DNA from: Pedobacter steynii
GTDB lineage: Bacteria > Bacteroidota > Bacteroidia > Sphingobacteriales > Sphingobacteriaceae
Direction of reading: 5' to 3'
Assembly: GCF_900103665.1 (NCBI RefSeq)
Contig: NZ_FNGY01000006.1
Span: 310,001-374,000, forward strand
DNA length: 64,000 bases
In this document: piece by piece, positions 62,685 to 64,000 of the stretch
How positions within the stretch are numbered: position 1 is the stretch's first letter
Layout of the letters: every line of letters starts with the position of its first letter
Translations under genes and position numbers: made by a program
Notes under the pieces: generated by a model
Seen by the model: the letters and a program-made list of their open reading frames with translations, nothing else
Databases searched by the model: none
What the model was told of the DNA's origin: nothing

Positions 62685-64000
62685 AAAAACAAATCAACCT
62701 ATTGGCTTTAGCTGCCATTCTTTGCCTCTGTCTGAACAGTTGCAAAAAATCTCCTGAAGTGGGTACAGAAGTACCCGACCCTAATCCCCCGGTTTCAACT
62801 GCTGTTGTTACTGTAAAGGAAGGAGACTTTACTTATACTTCCGATTATCCCTATAACCTGAACCTGGTTTATTTTGTGCCTGCTGATTTTCCGGAAGTAC
62901 CGGATTATCACAGAAGGGTGAGTGAGTATATGCTGCACATGCGTGCTTTCACTGCCAAATGGATGAAACATTGGGGTTATGGAGACAGGACCTTTGGCTT
63001 ATTAACCGATGTTGCAAAACAAAGGGTAAGGATCACGCTGATCAGAGGCAAGCTCCTTAAAAAAGACTATCCCTATGAAGGTGGAGGAAGTAAGATCAAA
63101 ACAGAGATTGATGCTTACTATGCTGCAAACCCGGATCAGAAAACCAGCGATCATTATTTTGTACTAGTGCCAAATGACCTGATCAATGACAACAGAGATT
63201 CTCCTTTTTATGGGATGGGAAGGTATGCTTATGCACTCGATTCGGAAGGTATTGAAGTGAAAAATATGGGCAAACCAGGACCTGCAGGTGCTTATGCCCA
63301 ATGGATCGGAGGTTTGTTTCATGAATTGGGACATGGCTTAAATTTGCCACATTCCAAAGGACCGGAATCTGAAGCGAACGATACTAATTTTGGAATGGAA
63401 CTGATGAGTTCGGGAAACAGTACTTATGGTTCCAGTCCGACTTATTTAAGTGCATTCAGTACTGCTATTTTAAATAAAAGTCAGATTTTTAGCAAGGAGA
63501 AAATTACCTTTTATGGACCGGTGACCGCTAAAATAACCAAAATTACAGGGAAGTATAGTGCTGGAAATATGATCATCAGCGGTAAGTTTAGCTCAACAGT
63601 CCCTGTGAGTGATGTGATCCTTCGTTTTCAACGTCCTTCAGTTGATGCGGGAGGGTATCAGGCAGAAGGAATCCGGACAAAGATCATTCAGACAGATAGC
63701 TTTTATGTAAGTATTCCGGTTTCTGATATAAAGGTGAAAGACAATACCCCTTATAGCCTTCAGGCGATCCTGGTTCATCAGAATGGAGTTTTAACATGGT
63801 CTGAGAATCCTGTACAATTCGTTAATGGCATCCCGAAATTCCATTTCAGTTCTGAAAAAGACGAGTTCAGTAAAACTCCCTGGAAGGTCACTGCGGTAAC
63901 CTCCCAGGAAAATGGAGGTGAAGGTCCCAATAATGGATTAGGAATCCATATGATCGACAATGACTTGTCTACCGTTTGGCATACCAGATGGACAGGTAGT
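62681..64000 (+). CDS. Lipoprotein metzincin-like zinc metalloprotease (partial, runs off window)
   Basis: The frame starts at ATG 62681, overlapping the GH20 stop (ATGA), and stays open for 440 codons to the window end. It has a lipobox (LCLCLNSCKK). Then comes a protease domain with HELGHGLNLPH (His214, Glu215, His218, His224), an HExxHxxNxxH metal site like metzincins but with Asn instead of Gly. The visible tail (IDNDLSTVWHTRWTG) begins an F5/8C discoidin-type domain. It probably cuts glycoproteins at the cell surface, next to GH20. The 3' end is missing. Confidence 0.87.
   Translation, partial: MKKQINLLALAAILCLCLNSCKKSPEVGTEVPDPNPPVSTAVVTVKEGDFTYTSDYPYNLNLVYFVPADFPEVPDYHRRVSEYMLHMRAFTAKWMKHWGYGDRTFGLLTDVAKQRVRITLIRGKLLKKDYPYEGGGSKIKTEIDAYYAANPDQKTSDHYFVLVPNDLINDNRDSPFYGMGRYAYALDSEGIEVKNMGKPGPAGAYAQWIGGLFHELGHGLNLPHSKGPESEANDTNFGMELMSSGNSTYGSSPTYLSAFSTAILNKSQIFSKEKITFYGPVTAKITKITGKYSAGNMIISGKFSSTVPVSDVILRFQRPSVDAGGYQAEGIRTKIIQTDSFYVSIPVSDIKVKDNTPYSLQAILVHQNGVLTWSENPVQFVNGIPKFHFSSEKDEFSKTPWKVTAVTSQENGGEGPNNGLGIHMIDNDLSTVWHTRWTGS

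Noticed and set aside
1..64000. CRISPR arrays, rRNA genes and intact insertion sequences
   Set aside because: I saw no regularly spaced repeats, no rRNA sequence and no transposase gene on either strand.

Overview
The window looks like a chromosomal stretch of a member of the Bacteroidota, most likely Sphingobacteriaceae (Pedobacter-like). The evidence is three SusC/SusD-type pairs, two of them preceded by an ECF sigma factor and a FecR anti-sigma factor, TAnnTTTG-type -7 promoter boxes, weak Shine-Dalgarno signals and moderate AT-richness. No tool was run; family names rest on motifs read in the translations.

Region by region. (1) 1-8.4 kb is a conserved, mostly housekeeping block on the + strand: a DUF4199 membrane protein, two family-2 glycosyltransferases, a membrane protein, a GH3-like acyl-adenylate enzyme, dxr (MEP isoprenoid pathway), rseP (site-2 protease), hscB (Fe-S co-chaperone) and a DUF3817 protein. 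(2) tRNA-Leu(CAA) at 8466-8545 marks the left edge of an accessory island reaching about 14.8 kb. The island is almost all on the - strand: a serine recombinase without its catalytic domain, a small ORF, an HNH-type protein, an IS-like relic, a DUF6602-type PD-(D/E)XK protein, and a large protein combining an internal PD-(D/E)XK-like domain with a C-terminal SEC-C zinc motif. This nuclease-rich set is the best candidate for an undescribed (defence-like) system. (3) 14.8-20.9 kb holds an AraC regulator divergent from a four-gene operon: sugar porter, Fe(II)/2OG dioxygenase, sugar isomerase/epimerase and a secreted beta-helix protein. It looks like uptake and breakdown of an unusual sugar or sugar derivative. 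(4) 20.9-25.3 kb: ABC-F ATPase, secreted alpha/beta hydrolase, DHA2-type exporter.

(5) 25.4-32.7 kb: ECF sigma, FecR, SusC (with STN domain) and a SusD that is cut short by an in-frame TAA. No enzymes are attached. (6) 32.8-40.7 kb: small regulatory, stress and unknown genes, including a WYL regulator, DUF1761, YdeI-like, a Cys-rich double-glycine peptide, DUF4180, msrA, a DyP-type peroxidase with an unrecognised partner, a NIPSNAP-like protein, a Crp-like regulator and a DinB-like protein. (7) 40.7-47.9 kb: SusC-SusD-phospholipase C on the - strand, probably for capturing phospholipid head groups or phosphate. It is divergent from a regulator that fuses a Crp-type sensor to an AraC DNA-binding domain. 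(8) 49.5-52 kb: lipoprotein, acyltransferase-3 and the remnant of a MacB/FtsX-type permease. (9) 52.1 kb to the right edge: a full glycan-utilisation locus with ECF sigma, FecR, SusC, SusD, a discoidin-type lipoprotein, a GH20 hexosaminidase with a LamG domain and a metzincin-like lipoprotein metalloprotease that runs off the window. Its enzymes point to N-acetylhexosamine-containing glycoproteins or glycosaminoglycans as substrate.
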